Assembly: GCA_947629475.1 (NCBI GenBank)
Contig: CANRDV010000014.1
Coordinates: 1-33,351, forward strand
Source of the DNA: an uncultured Bacilli bacterium
GTDB taxonomy: Bacteria; Bacillota_I; Bacilli_A; RF39; UBA660
DNA length: 33,351 nt
Reading direction: 5' to 3'
How positions within the stretch are numbered: position 1 is the first letter of the stretch; each line of letters starts with the position of its first letter. The notes beneath the pieces were generated by a model. It made no database searches. It saw nothing but the letters and a program-made list of their open reading frames with translations, and was not told the origin of the DNA. The position numbers were made by a program, and so were the translations under genes. Positions 21,008-29,078 of the stretch are shown here, piece after piece.

Positions 21008-21675
21008 TTTTCTATCTTAGCTAATTTGGTAAGAGCTTCTCTTGCTGCTTCTTGACTCGCTTCCTTCTTACTACTAGCTATCCCCTTTCCATAGATAATA
21101 TTATCTATTTTTACAACAACGGTAAATTTTTTATCATGCGATGGTCCACTTTCATCAATCGTCTCATAAGAAAATGAACGTTTCTCAGTTTGAAGTGCCT
21201 CTTGCAACGTTGATTTATAATCACTAAAGAAAATAACATTAGGATTAATTATATAAGGAACAACAATATCAAGAATAACTTCCTTAACCTTTTTAAATCC
21301 TTCTTCTAAATAAATTGCTGCCATTAAAGATTCAAAAGTATCAGCAACAATTGCCTTCTTAATATCACCTTCATGGATTTCACCTTGTCCAACTCTAATA
21401 TATTTAATTAAATCCAAATCTTTCATATATTGATATAAAGCATTCTCACATACATAACTTGCTCTAATCTTTGTCATTTCCCCTTCTTTAATTTCATAAT
21501 TTTTATATAAATAATCACTTACAACTAATTCCAAAACAGCATCTCCTAAAAACTCAAGTCTCTCATAATCACTCTTTGACTTATGTTCATTAGCAAATGA
21601 TGAATGGGAAAAAGCCGTCTCATAAATCTTTGTATTTCGAACTTTTATGTTCCATCTTTCTAAAAACTCTTTCAT
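21004..21675 (-). CDS. rnc: Ribonuclease III
   Basis: 223 residues. The RNase III domain has the signature ERLEFLGDAVLEL (38-50, with Glu41 and Asp45) and the second acidic pair Asp112 and Glu115 in ADTFESLMAAIYLEEG. The C-terminal double-stranded RNA-binding domain (about 150-220) ends KKEASQEAAREALTKL. It cleaves double-stranded RNA in rRNA processing and decay. A good AAAGGAG site precedes the ATG. The usual partners smc, acpP or ftsY are not adjacent; the gene pairs instead with the pilin gene downstream. Confidence 0.97.
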   Translation of the reverse strand: MKEFLERWNIKVRNTKIYETAFSHSSFANEHKSKSDYERLEFLGDAVLELVVSDYLYKNYEIKEGEMTKIRASYVCENALYQYMKDLDLIKYIRVGQGEIHEGDIKKAIVADTFESLMAAIYLEEGFKKVKEVILDIVVPYIINPNVIFFSDYKSTLQEALQTEKRSFSYETIDESGPSHDKKFTVVVKIDNIIYGKGIASSKKEASQEAAREALTKLAKIEK

Positions 21676-21707
21676 GTTTCTCCTTTCATTTTTTATATTA
21701 TACTTAA

Positions 21708-21716
21708 ATTATACCA
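21708..21716 (-). promoter_or_regulatory. Extended -10 promoter of rnc
   Basis: TGGTATAAT on the minus strand is a consensus extended -10 element about 33 bases upstream of the rnc start. No good -35 box is seen, which fits an extended -10 promoter. Confidence 0.55.
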
Positions 21717-21743
21717 TATTTTTAAAAAATTTATATATTAAAC

Positions 21744-21772
21744 TTGATGTTATTTAAAAATAATAGTAAAAT
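21744..21772 (+). promoter_or_regulatory. Promoter of the solute-binding lipoprotein gene
   Basis: TTGATG (21744-21749) and TAAAAT (21767-21772) are spaced by 17 bases. They are followed by AGGTGAT at 21781, 5 bases before ATG 21792. Confidence 0.65.
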
Positions 21773-21791
21773 ATTATAGTAGGTGATGAAT

Positions 21792-22661
21792 ATGAAAAAA
21801 ATTATAATTTTATTTCTTCTAGTATTTACTTTAAGTGGTTGTTCTTTATTTAAAAGTGATAGTATGGATGGTATTACAATTTTAACTTCTAATTATGCCC
21901 TTGAATATGTAACTAATTATTTATATGGAGATAATTCTGTTGTAACATCTATTTACCCAGATGGAGTTGATATTAGTAATTATAAATTTACAAATAAACA
22001 AATCAGAGATTATAGTAAAGAAGATATGTTTATCTATATGGGATTAACTAATGATTCTAATCAAGCTTTAACTTTTTTAAATAAAAATAAAAATTTAAAA
22101 ATAATTGATGCTTCTTTTGGTATTCAATATAAATATAAAGAAGATGAATTATGGCTTAATCCATCTAATATCTTAATGATATCTCAAAATATAAAAGATG
22201 GTCTTTCTGAATATATTACAAGTAAGAATTTAAAAGATGAAATAAGTAAACGTTATGAAAATATTAAAGTTGAATTATCAAATCTTGATGCTAATTATAA
22301 AACAACTGTTCAAAATGCAAGAGATAAAGTAATTGCGGTTAATTCAGATTCTCTTCTCTTCTTAGAAAAATATAATATTGAAGTAATATCTCTTGATAAA
22401 AATAATCCTGATTATGAAAAAAATTTAATTTTATTTAAAGAAAATCTAGCTGAAGAAACCTTAAAATATTTCTATGTCTATGAAAATTCTGAAGTAGATT
22501 CTTCTATTAATAATTTAGTAACTGATAATAATTTAGAAATCTTAAATATTAAGAATTTAAAAAATATAACAGATGAAGAAAGAGATACTAATGCTACTTA
22601 TATTACTTTAATGACTTCTAATTTAGAGGAATTAAAAAAAGAATTATATAAGAATAATTAA
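21792..22661 (+). CDS. Zinc/manganese-type ABC transporter substrate-binding lipoprotein (ZnuA/AdcA-like), divergent
   Basis: 289 residues from ATG 21792. The GTG at 21783 and ATG at 21786 overlap the AGGTGA site and are rejected. The signal peptide ends in a lipobox LSGC with Cys at about 17. The body follows the metal-binding SBP plan: NYALEYVTNYLYGDN, the PDGVDISNYKFT segment, FIYMGL, DELWLNPSN and a long central helix. The usual metal-ligand histidines (as in EPHDYEPT and DPHVWLDP) are replaced here by Ser/Asn and Glu/Leu, and there is no His-rich loop. No ABC permease or ATPase gene is adjacent. It may bind something other than Zn/Mn, or act without transport. Confidence 0.75.
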   Translation: MKKIIILFLLVFTLSGCSLFKSDSMDGITILTSNYALEYVTNYLYGDNSVVTSIYPDGVDISNYKFTNKQIRDYSKEDMFIYMGLTNDSNQALTFLNKNKNLKIIDASFGIQYKYKEDELWLNPSNILMISQNIKDGLSEYITSKNLKDEISKRYENIKVELSNLDANYKTTVQNARDKVIAVNSDSLLFLEKYNIEVISLDKNNPDYEKNLILFKENLAEETLKYFYVYENSEVDSSINNLVTDNNLEILNIKNLKNITDEERDTNATYITLMTSNLEELKKELYKNN

Positions 22662-22697
22662 AAAATTTTTCCTTATACAATACGTTTACTTATCTTT

Positions 22698-22735
22698 AAA
22701 GATATTACGTTTTCAAGAGTCGTAATATCTTTTTC
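22698..22735. terminator. Terminator between convergent genes
   Basis: AAAGATATTACG (22698-22709) and CGTAATATCTTT (22721-22732) form a perfect 12-bp stem with an 11-base loop, followed by T residues on the plus strand. On the minus strand the tail is less T-rich but probably also works. Confidence 0.82.
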
Positions 22736-22769
22736 TAATCAATTAACTATTTTTCCAAACTAAGTTAAC

Positions 22770-24512
22770 TTAAAGTTCTATTAACTCATCTAAAATATCT
22801 TTTGGAATATAAGGAACTTGATTATACATTTCCTCTCCAAAATAAGTTTTAGGATAAGCTTTAGTTCCAACTTCTAATTTTATTTCTATTAAAGTTGGTA
22901 TATTTTTATTATATGTTATTATTACTTTCTTAAATTCATCTAAAGAACTTACTTGATATGATTTTATTCCATAAGCATTAGCAATTTTGGAAAAATCAGG
23001 GGCACTATATCCACCTTCCATACAAGCTCCATAGAATTTATTATCAAAGAAATCACTTTGTTGTTGATGAATTAATCCTAAAGATTCATTATTAAAGACA
23101 AATATTGTTATAGGTAAATTTTCATTTTTTAGTAATTGAAGTTCTTGAATATTCATTTGCAAGCCTCCATCACCAACTATAACATAAGTATTATTTTTAT
23201 TAGATGATATACAACCACCTATACTAGCAGGTAATGAAAAGCCCATGGCACCAAGTCCTCCGGAAAAAATAATTTTTTGATTTTTCTTTAGTTTTATTGA
23301 ATGAGCTGCCCATACTTGATTTTGTCCAACATCAACAAAGATATTACTATTATCTTCCGTAATATCATTTATCAAATTAATATATCTATTAGGTAACCAT
23401 TCTTTTATATCATTATCAATATTTTTAAGTTTATCTTTTATATACTTACATACATCTAACCATTCTTTTTTTTCTTCTATCTTTTTACTTGCATAAGTTA
23501 AATTCATTTCTTTTACTAGTTCATTTACATCAATATTATAGATAATATCATCATTATGGATTGGTAATTTTAATTCTTCTTTATCGATTTCAACTCTTAT
23601 TATTTTAGCATTTGGATTAAAGTTATTTCTTTTAATGCCTATTGTCCTTCCATTTAATCTACATCCTAAAGAAACTATTAAATCAGCTTTCTTATATCCA
23701 ATTAAATTAGAATATCTTTGACCATATGCAGTTCCCATAAATCCAAAATTATATGGAGAATTATCTTCAAGAAAACTTTTTCCTAACATTGAATAGATAA
23801 CTGGTATTTTTAATTTATTAATTAAATTTCTTATTTCTTCGATTGATTTTTTATCTTTTTTTAATCCATTTCCTAAAAATAAGACTGGTCTTTTACTATT
23901 TTCTATTTCTTTTAATATATTTTCACATATATTTGAATAATCTATTTTTGCATCTTTATTTGGAACTTGAAAATGGTTTAGGTTAGAAATATCTAATTCA
24001 CTCTTTTGGATATTCATAGGTAAATCTATTAAGACTGGACCAGGTCTTCCATCTTGCATAATATATAAAGCTTTTTCAAACTCATATGAAACGTCTTTGA
24101 CATCTTCAATTTTTACTGCATATTTAGTTATTGGTTTAATTATACTTACAATATCACTTTCTTGAAATCCTTGTTGTCTAATAGTATTTACATTTGTATA
24201 TTCATAAGTATTTAATTGACCAGTAATAAATAAGACAGGGACACTATCATAATAAGCATCAGCAATTCCCGTTATAAGGTTAGTTGCTCCTGGACCACTA
24301 GTAGAATAAGCACAAGAAATTCCTCCACTTGCTTTAGCATACCCTACTGCTTCAAAAGCAGCTCCTTGTTCATTATAACATACATGATTTTTAACTTCTT
24401 TATTTTTACCAATTGCATCTACCAGATAAGCAATCATCGTTCCTTGATAGCCAAAGAAATCTTTAATTCCATTTTCATTTAAATATTTAACAATATAGTC
24501 ACTAACTCGCAT
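22770..24512 (-). CDS. Thiamine-diphosphate enzyme, acetolactate-synthase-like
   Basis: 580 residues with the three-domain plan of the IlvB/POX family. The N-terminal domain carries the catalytic Glu48 in YNEQGAAFEAVGYAKA and the STSGPGATNLITGIADAY segment. The central domain includes LFLGNGLKK. The C-terminal TPP-binding motif is VIVGDGGLQMNIQEL...FNNESLG. Such enzymes decarboxylate 2-oxo acids and transfer the resulting unit. Isoleucine/valine genes are absent; instead it ends an operon with a cytidylyltransferase fusion and an SDR. A nucleotide-sugar or wall-precursor role is therefore more likely than acetolactate synthesis. A YerE-like transfer to a CDP-linked keto compound is one precedent. 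The ATG follows AAGGAGG. Confidence 0.88.
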   Translation of the reverse strand: MRVSDYIVKYLNENGIKDFFGYQGTMIAYLVDAIGKNKEVKNHVCYNEQGAAFEAVGYAKASGGISCAYSTSGPGATNLITGIADAYYDSVPVLFITGQLNTYEYTNVNTIRQQGFQESDIVSIIKPITKYAVKIEDVKDVSYEFEKALYIMQDGRPGPVLIDLPMNIQKSELDISNLNHFQVPNKDAKIDYSNICENILKEIENSKRPVLFLGNGLKKDKKSIEEIRNLINKLKIPVIYSMLGKSFLEDNSPYNFGFMGTAYGQRYSNLIGYKKADLIVSLGCRLNGRTIGIKRNNFNPNAKIIRVEIDKEELKLPIHNDDIIYNIDVNELVKEMNLTYASKKIEEKKEWLDVCKYIKDKLKNIDNDIKEWLPNRYINLINDITEDNSNIFVDVGQNQVWAAHSIKLKKNQKIIFSGGLGAMGFSLPASIGGCISSNKNNTYVIVGDGGLQMNIQELQLLKNENLPITIFVFNNESLGLIHQQQSDFFDNKFYGACMEGGYSAPDFSKIANAYGIKSYQVSSLDEFKKVIITYNKNIPTLIEIKLEVGTKAYPKTYFGEEMYNQVPYIPKDILDELIEL

Positions 24513-24522
24513 TTAAACCTCC

Positions 24523-25254
24523 TTAAAAATAATTGTAACCTCCGTTTATATCGATAGCCGAACCATTAATGTATTGATTATTTATAATTTCTAAACATAA
24601 ACTAGCAACCTCTTCGGGATTTCCAAATCTATGTAAAGCTATTTTTTTATTTATTCGATTATAACTTTCTTCACTTCTGTTTTTATGATATGGTGTTTCA
24701 ATAAAACCTGGACAAATACAATTTACTGTAATATTTCTTTCATTAAAATATTTAACAAGAGCCTTAGAAAGAGCAATTACTCCGGCTTTTGAAACATTAT
24801 ATACTAAAGATGAACTATGAGGATATTTTCCCATTAAAGAACTTAATAAAATTATTCTTCCAACATCATTTGTAATTAAATTACTTAATTGTTGAATAAT
24901 ATAAAACGGACAATTTAAATTGATATTCATCGAGTTTTCCCAAGATTCTTTACTAATTTTTCCAAATTCACTTTTATCAATGACTCCACAATTAAGAACT
25001 AAAACTTGGATTTCATTTGTAATTTGTTTTACCATATTGCAAAATTCTATTGCATTTTCATATGAATTTATATTTTTTTTAATACAATATATATTTTCTT
25101 TATAGACTTGATTACTATTTAGGAAATCATTATAAGCATTATCATCATTTGCATAATTAATAATAACTGAATAATTTTCTCTTAATAAATTTTCAGCAAT
25201 AGCTCGACCAATCCCTTTAGTTGAACCCGTAATAATCGCAAATTTTTTATTCAT
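24523..25254 (-). CDS. Short-chain dehydrogenase/reductase (FabG-like)
   Basis: 243 residues, classical SDR. The cofactor motif is TGSTKGIG (9-16), and the active site is Ser138/139, Tyr152 and Lys156 in SSLVYNVSKAG. The C-terminal GSAIDINGGYN is typical of FabG-type reductases. The NAG motif is altered to LNCGV (88-92). It overlaps the fusion gene upstream by 8 bases and precedes the TPP-enzyme gene by 10 bases, so all three are one operon. It probably reduces or oxidises a carbonyl on the shared intermediate; a fatty-acid role is unlikely in this context. Confidence 0.9.
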   Translation of the reverse strand: MNKKFAIITGSTKGIGRAIAENLLRENYSVIINYANDDNAYNDFLNSNQVYKENIYCIKKNINSYENAIEFCNMVKQITNEIQVLVLNCGVIDKSEFGKISKESWENSMNINLNCPFYIIQQLSNLITNDVGRIILLSSLMGKYPHSSSLVYNVSKAGVIALSKALVKYFNERNITVNCICPGFIETPYHKNRSEESYNRINKKIALHRFGNPEEVASLCLEIINNQYINGSAIDINGGYNYF

Positions 25255-26518
25255 TTACATCCTCCATAATTTTACTTACAAATACTGACTCTGCTTCAAA
25301 TATTTTTTGATAATTATCACTAGTTGATATTGTATTTAAAAAATCAGATAATTCATATCTAATTCCTTCTTCATCAAAATCAAAGGAATTTTTTCTTGTT
25401 TTTTCTTCATTGTAAACAGTAAATACTTCCGTTTTCCACCATGGTTTTTCAACAATTACATAACCATTAGTTCCAATAATTGTTATTTCATCATTTAATT
25501 TCATATTTTTAGTTACTTGAAGAGATGCAATTGAATTTTTAAATTTAATATTAAGTTTTCTATAAGTTATTTTATTTCTTTCAACAACATCAAATTTATC
25601 AACCATTTCATAATCAGTTCCCATTATTTTGGATATAGCCATAAGTGGATAAACTAAAGAATCATTAATATTATTTTGTGATTTACTATATGTTATATCC
25701 ATACTTTTAATTTTTCCAATTGTTCCTGCTTTTAACATCGAAGAAAGTCTTGAAAATCCTGGACTATATATTGTTGTTATAGCTTCAAATAATATTAAAT
25801 TATTTTCTTTTGCTAAATTATATAATTCTTCAATTTCTTTTTCTTTTAAATCATTATTTCTTTCAAATAAAACATGTTTTTTATTTTCTAAAGCTAATTT
25901 AATATAGTTATATTGATTATCTATTTTAGAAGCATAAATAGCATCAATTCCATTTAAAAATTCTAAATAATCAGTTGCATAACTTTCAAGCATATTTTCT
26001 TCGAATACTTGAATTGCTTTTTCTTCGTCAAAACTAAATGATTTAGTAATTTCTAACCCACTTACATATTTACTTTCTTGAATAATATTTTTTGAATTTT
26101 CTACATTACCAACATAACCTATTTTTAAAATTCCAAAATTTTCATTTCTTAACTGCGTACTTGAAACTCCTTTAGTTCTTTCAAGATAAGTAACTTTACA
26201 ATATTCTTTTAAATAATCAAATTTTCCTAACCAATCAGAACCTAAAACAAATTCATCAACATTATATTTGATAATATCATCTATTTTTTGTCCCATATAC
26301 TCTTCGACTATAATTTTATCTGCTAACCCAGTCTTTTTTACATTTTCGATTCTTTCACTTAAGGATTGTTTTACATTTAATTTTCCACGAGATTTATCAT
26401 AAGCATCTGATGTTACTCCAACAATAAGATAATCTCCTCTTTCCTTAGCACGTTTTAAAATATTATAATGTCCTGTATGAAATAAATCATATGTTCCATA
26501 TGTAATTACTACTTTCAT
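25247..26518 (-). CDS. Fusion of TagD-like cytidylyltransferase and Gfo/Idh-type oxidoreductase
   Basis: 423 residues from ATG 26518, which follows GAGGAG; the longer frame start at 26551 lies upstream of that site. Residues 1-128 are a glycerol-3-phosphate cytidylyltransferase-like domain with TYGTYDLFHTGH (HxGH at 14-17) and ERTKGVSST (113-121), both hallmark motifs. Residues from about 131 on have the Gfo/Idh/MocA layout (LKIGYVGNVE, then KHVLFERNN). The usual GxGxxG and EKP motifs are degenerate, so dehydrogenase activity is uncertain. Fusing a CMP-transferase with a reductase recalls bifunctional CDP-ribitol enzymes such as Bcs1. I infer synthesis of a CDP-activated polyol or similar unit for a surface polymer. 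Confidence 0.85.
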   Translation of the reverse strand: MKVVITYGTYDLFHTGHYNILKRAKERGDYLIVGVTSDAYDKSRGKLNVKQSLSERIENVKKTGLADKIIVEEYMGQKIDDIIKYNVDEFVLGSDWLGKFDYLKEYCKVTYLERTKGVSSTQLRNENFGILKIGYVGNVENSKNIIQESKYVSGLEITKSFSFDEEKAIQVFEENMLESYATDYLEFLNGIDAIYASKIDNQYNYIKLALENKKHVLFERNNDLKEKEIEELYNLAKENNLILFEAITTIYSPGFSRLSSMLKAGTIGKIKSMDITYSKSQNNINDSLVYPLMAISKIMGTDYEMVDKFDVVERNKITYRKLNIKFKNSIASLQVTKNMKLNDEITIIGTNGYVIVEKPWWKTEVFTVYNEEKTRKNSFDFDEEGIRYELSDFLNTISTSDNYQKIFEAESVFVSKIMEDVNE

Positions 26519-26541
26519 TTTTTTCTCCTCTTCATCTTTAT

Positions 26542-26584
26542 ATTGTAACAAATTTTTTAATAAAAGTCTTTAGTTTTTATAAAA
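26542..26584 (-). promoter_or_regulatory. Promoter of the cytidylyltransferase-SDR-TPP operon with shared 43-bp element
   Basis: The minus strand has TACAAT (26547-26542) as the -10 and AAGACT (26570-26565) as a weak -35, 17 bases apart. The whole element matches the priA promoter region (12959-13001) at 40 of 43 positions. The operon RBS lies about 15 bases downstream of the -10. Confidence 0.6.
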
Positions 26585-26610
26585 AAAGACAAGTTATTTA
26601 GACTCATCTT
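26581..26610 (-). terminator. Terminator after the small membrane-protein gene
   Basis: On the minus strand AAGATGAG pairs with CTTGTCTT (two G-U pairs) around a 9-base loop, followed by seven T. It overlaps the stop codon of the gene at 26609 and abuts the shared promoter element. Confidence 0.65.
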
Positions 26611-27115
26611 ACTTTTTCTTTATTAAATCATAATCACTTTCATTAAAAGTTTTAACTAATATATTATCAGTTGGTATTTCATTTTTATCTTGATGTCCAA
26701 ATGTAAAATCATTTGCATTATTTTCATTATTTTCATTTTGTTCTAAAGCTAAATCTAATTTTTCTTTTCTTTTTAAATTATTAACATAAACTTTTAAAAC
26801 ATAACCTAAGAAACAAGCAGGTACTATTGGTAAAATAGCTAAAAGAATTACTAAAACTATATAATGATTTAAAAGATTAGTTTCAAATAATACTTTTATA
26901 GTTGCTATACTATAACCAAGTAATAAACATAAAAGCAAACTACAAAAAATTATTCCTAAAGTACTATATACATAATCAACTACATAATTATAATAATATG
27001 TATCTTTTCGTTTTCGATAAACTAACCAAAATACAAAATAAATAAATATAATTAAAGCAATTGGTATAACTACATAATACCATACTTCTTTAGGAATAAA
27101 AAAGAATTTTACCAT
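26609..27115 (-). CDS. Unrecognised small membrane protein
   Basis: 168 residues from ATG 27115; TTG 27127 and GTG 27124 are in frame but are part of the GGTTGGTGAT ribosome-site region. Three hydrophobic segments are visible: about 10-32 (VVIPIALIIFIYFVFWLVY), 50-72 (LGIIFCSLLLCLLLGYSIA) and 83-107 (YIVLVILLAILPIVPACFLG). A charged, Asn-rich cytoplasmic tail (about 115-168) follows. I recognise no family or catalytic motif. It lies in the gat gene direction and ends at its own terminator. Confidence 0.7.
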   Translation of the reverse strand: MVKFFFIPKEVWYYVVIPIALIIFIYFVFWLVYRKRKDTYYYNYVVDYVYSTLGIIFCSLLLCLLLGYSIATIKVLFETNLLNHYIVLVILLAILPIVPACFLGYVLKVYVNNLKRKEKLDLALEQNENNENNANDFTFGHQDKNEIPTDNILVKTFNESDYDLIKKK

Positions 27116-27184
27116 CACAATCACCAACCTATTATAATATTATCATACTTTTTACTTTTTTTCCATATTTTTATCTTAATTTCT

Positions 27185-27661
27185 TTACTTTTTTAATAAC
27201 TCATCAATATCTACTTGTTTATAAGTAATCATATTTCTTAAATTTTTAAGATTATTTTCAACTTCTATTCTTATTCTTTCATACTTTTCTTCTTCAAGAT
27301 TATATAAATCTATAAATGCCATATATTTAGTATATCCTTTGGTTTTAACTTTTTTATATTTAGTATATAAATCAAGTAATTTATCTCTTTCATTACTATT
27401 TAATTTAACAAAATAATAAACACCTAACCTAGTTTCTAAAGAATTTTTATAATCAAGATATGGTTTATAATACATATTTACTTTTTGAATTTCGATAAAC
27501 TTTTTTAATTTTTCTCGGGCATCATCTAAACTTAGATGATAAGCCCAAGCAAAGTATTTTATAAATTCTTCTTGTTCTTCTTTAGTTGAACTAGCAAGAT
27601 ATGTATCTCCATATTTACTTTTTAAATCATTTATAAATTTATTATAATTCTCATAATTCAT
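27185..27661 (-). CDS. Unrecognised soluble helical protein downstream of gatB
   Basis: 158 residues, rich in Lys, Tyr, Glu and Leu, predicted all-helical with no signal peptide or cysteine. It starts 1 base after the gatB stop, so translation is probably coupled to gatCAB. Segments such as KEEQEEFIKYFAWAYHLSLD and YTKYMAFIDLYNLEEEKYER suggest two helical hairpins, but no known motif is recognised. No function is assigned; the coupling to gatB is the only clue. Confidence 0.7.
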   Translation of the reverse strand: MNYENYNKFINDLKSKYGDTYLASSTKEEQEEFIKYFAWAYHLSLDDAREKLKKFIEIQKVNMYYKPYLDYKNSLETRLGVYYFVKLNSNERDKLLDLYTKYKKVKTKGYTKYMAFIDLYNLEEEKYERIRIEVENNLKNLRNMITYKQVDIDELLKK

Positions 27662-27662
27662 A

Positions 27663-29078
27663 TTATTTCCTTTCTTCTAAGGTTTTTATTAATAAATCAT
27701 TTGCTATTTTAGGATTAACACTACCATGACTTTCTTTCATAACTTGTCCCATTAAGAATTTTAAAGAACGAGGATTTCCTTCTAAGTAATCATTTACTAC
27801 TTTAGTATTTTCATTTAAAACTTTATTGATAAGTTCTAATACTACTTTATTATCAACAACATTTTCAATACCTTTTTCTTTTAATAAACTATCAAGGTCT
27901 ATATCTCTTTCCATAAAATCAGTTAAAATATCTTTAAAGTTTTTATTACTAATTTCTCCCTTATCTAGTTTTTGTACTAAATCAATAAATTTATCTTTAG
28001 TTAATTTACTATCAAAGATAGACATATTCTTTTTATTAAGATAAGCACTGATATCTCCAAGTAATAAATTAGAAGCTGTTTTTAAATTAATATCTAAACC
28101 TTCTAAATAGTCTGATAGTTCTTTATTAGCAATTAACTTATTAGCATTTAATAAACTAATTCCGGATTCTAAATATCTATTTCTTCTTATATGAGCAAGA
28201 ACAGGTATTTCACTTTGAACTTTTTTAATTTCTTCATCACTTAAAATTATATAAGGAATATCAGGTTCGGGAAAATAACGATAGTCATTTCCAGTTTCTT
28301 TGACACGCATTAATATAGTTTTATCTAATTTAGCATCGTATCTTCTGGTTTCTTCTCTTAAAGTTTCACCTTTTAAGAGTATCTCTTCTTGTCTTTTTGC
28401 TTCATAGTCAATAGCAAGTCCAACGTTTGTAATAGAACCAATATTTTTAATTTCTATTTTAGTACCTAAGTTATTATCTTTACTAATTGAAATATTAGCA
28501 TCACATCTCATGGAACCTTCTTCAATTTTACAATCTGAAACATTAGCATAAAGAAGTAATTCTCGTAATTTTTCTAAATATAAAGTAGCTTCACGACTTG
28601 TATGCATACAAGGTTTGGTTACTATTTCAACTAAAGGAACACCAGCTCTATTGAAATCTAATAAAGTTTGTTCTTTTGAGTGAATACTCTTACAAGTATC
28701 TTCTTCAATATGCATTTCTAATATTTCAATTTTTTTCTTGACTCCATCATCATCTATTTCAACATACCCATCATATCCAATTGGAGTTCTCTCTTCAGTT
28801 ATTTGAAAGTTTTTAGGATTATCTGGATAAAAATAGTTTTTTCTATCAAAATGTTGTTTTTTTCTTATTTTACAGTTTAAGACGGTTGCTGCTCGAATAG
28901 CAAGAGAAACTGCTTCATAATTTAAAATTGGTAAAACTCCAGGATAACCAAGGTCAATTATATTACAATTACTATTAGCAAGATTACCATATAAATTAAG
29001 AGATGGTGAAAATAGTTTTTCTTTTGTTTTTAATTCAACATGGACTTCAATTCCAATTGTTTTTTGATAATCACTCAT
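27663..29078 (-). CDS. gatB: Aspartyl/glutamyl-tRNA amidotransferase subunit B
   Basis: 471 residues, full length. The catalytic kinase-like domain starts TIGIEVHVELKTKEKLFSPS and contains FDRKNYFYPDNPKNFQITE, HIEEDTCKSIH, DFNRAGVPLVEIVTKP and RYFPEPDIPY. The C-terminal helical and YqeY-like tail (about 320-471) is complete and ends LIKTLEER. GatB activates the mischarged Glu-tRNA(Gln) or Asp-tRNA(Asn) with ATP, and GatA supplies ammonia. The start overlaps gatA by 8 bases. Together with gatC and gatA this is a complete GatCAB operon, implying indirect Gln-tRNA(Gln) synthesis. Confidence 0.98.
   Translation of the reverse strand: MSDYQKTIGIEVHVELKTKEKLFSPSLNLYGNLANSNCNIIDLGYPGVLPILNYEAVSLAIRAATVLNCKIRKKQHFDRKNYFYPDNPKNFQITEERTPIGYDGYVEIDDDGVKKKIEILEMHIEEDTCKSIHSKEQTLLDFNRAGVPLVEIVTKPCMHTSREATLYLEKLRELLLYANVSDCKIEEGSMRCDANISISKDNNLGTKIEIKNIGSITNVGLAIDYEAKRQEEILLKGETLREETRRYDAKLDKTILMRVKETGNDYRYFPEPDIPYIILSDEEIKKVQSEIPVLAHIRRNRYLESGISLLNANKLIANKELSDYLEGLDINLKTASNLLLGDISAYLNKKNMSIFDSKLTKDKFIDLVQKLDKGEISNKNFKDILTDFMERDIDLDSLLKEKGIENVVDNKVVLELINKVLNENTKVVNDYLEGNPRSLKFLMGQVMKESHGSVNPKIANDLLIKTLEERK

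Noticed and set aside
22770-24512. Annotation as ilvB acetolactate synthase
   Set aside because: The fold is right, but no ilv genes accompany it, and the operon partners point to nucleotide-activated precursor chemistry.
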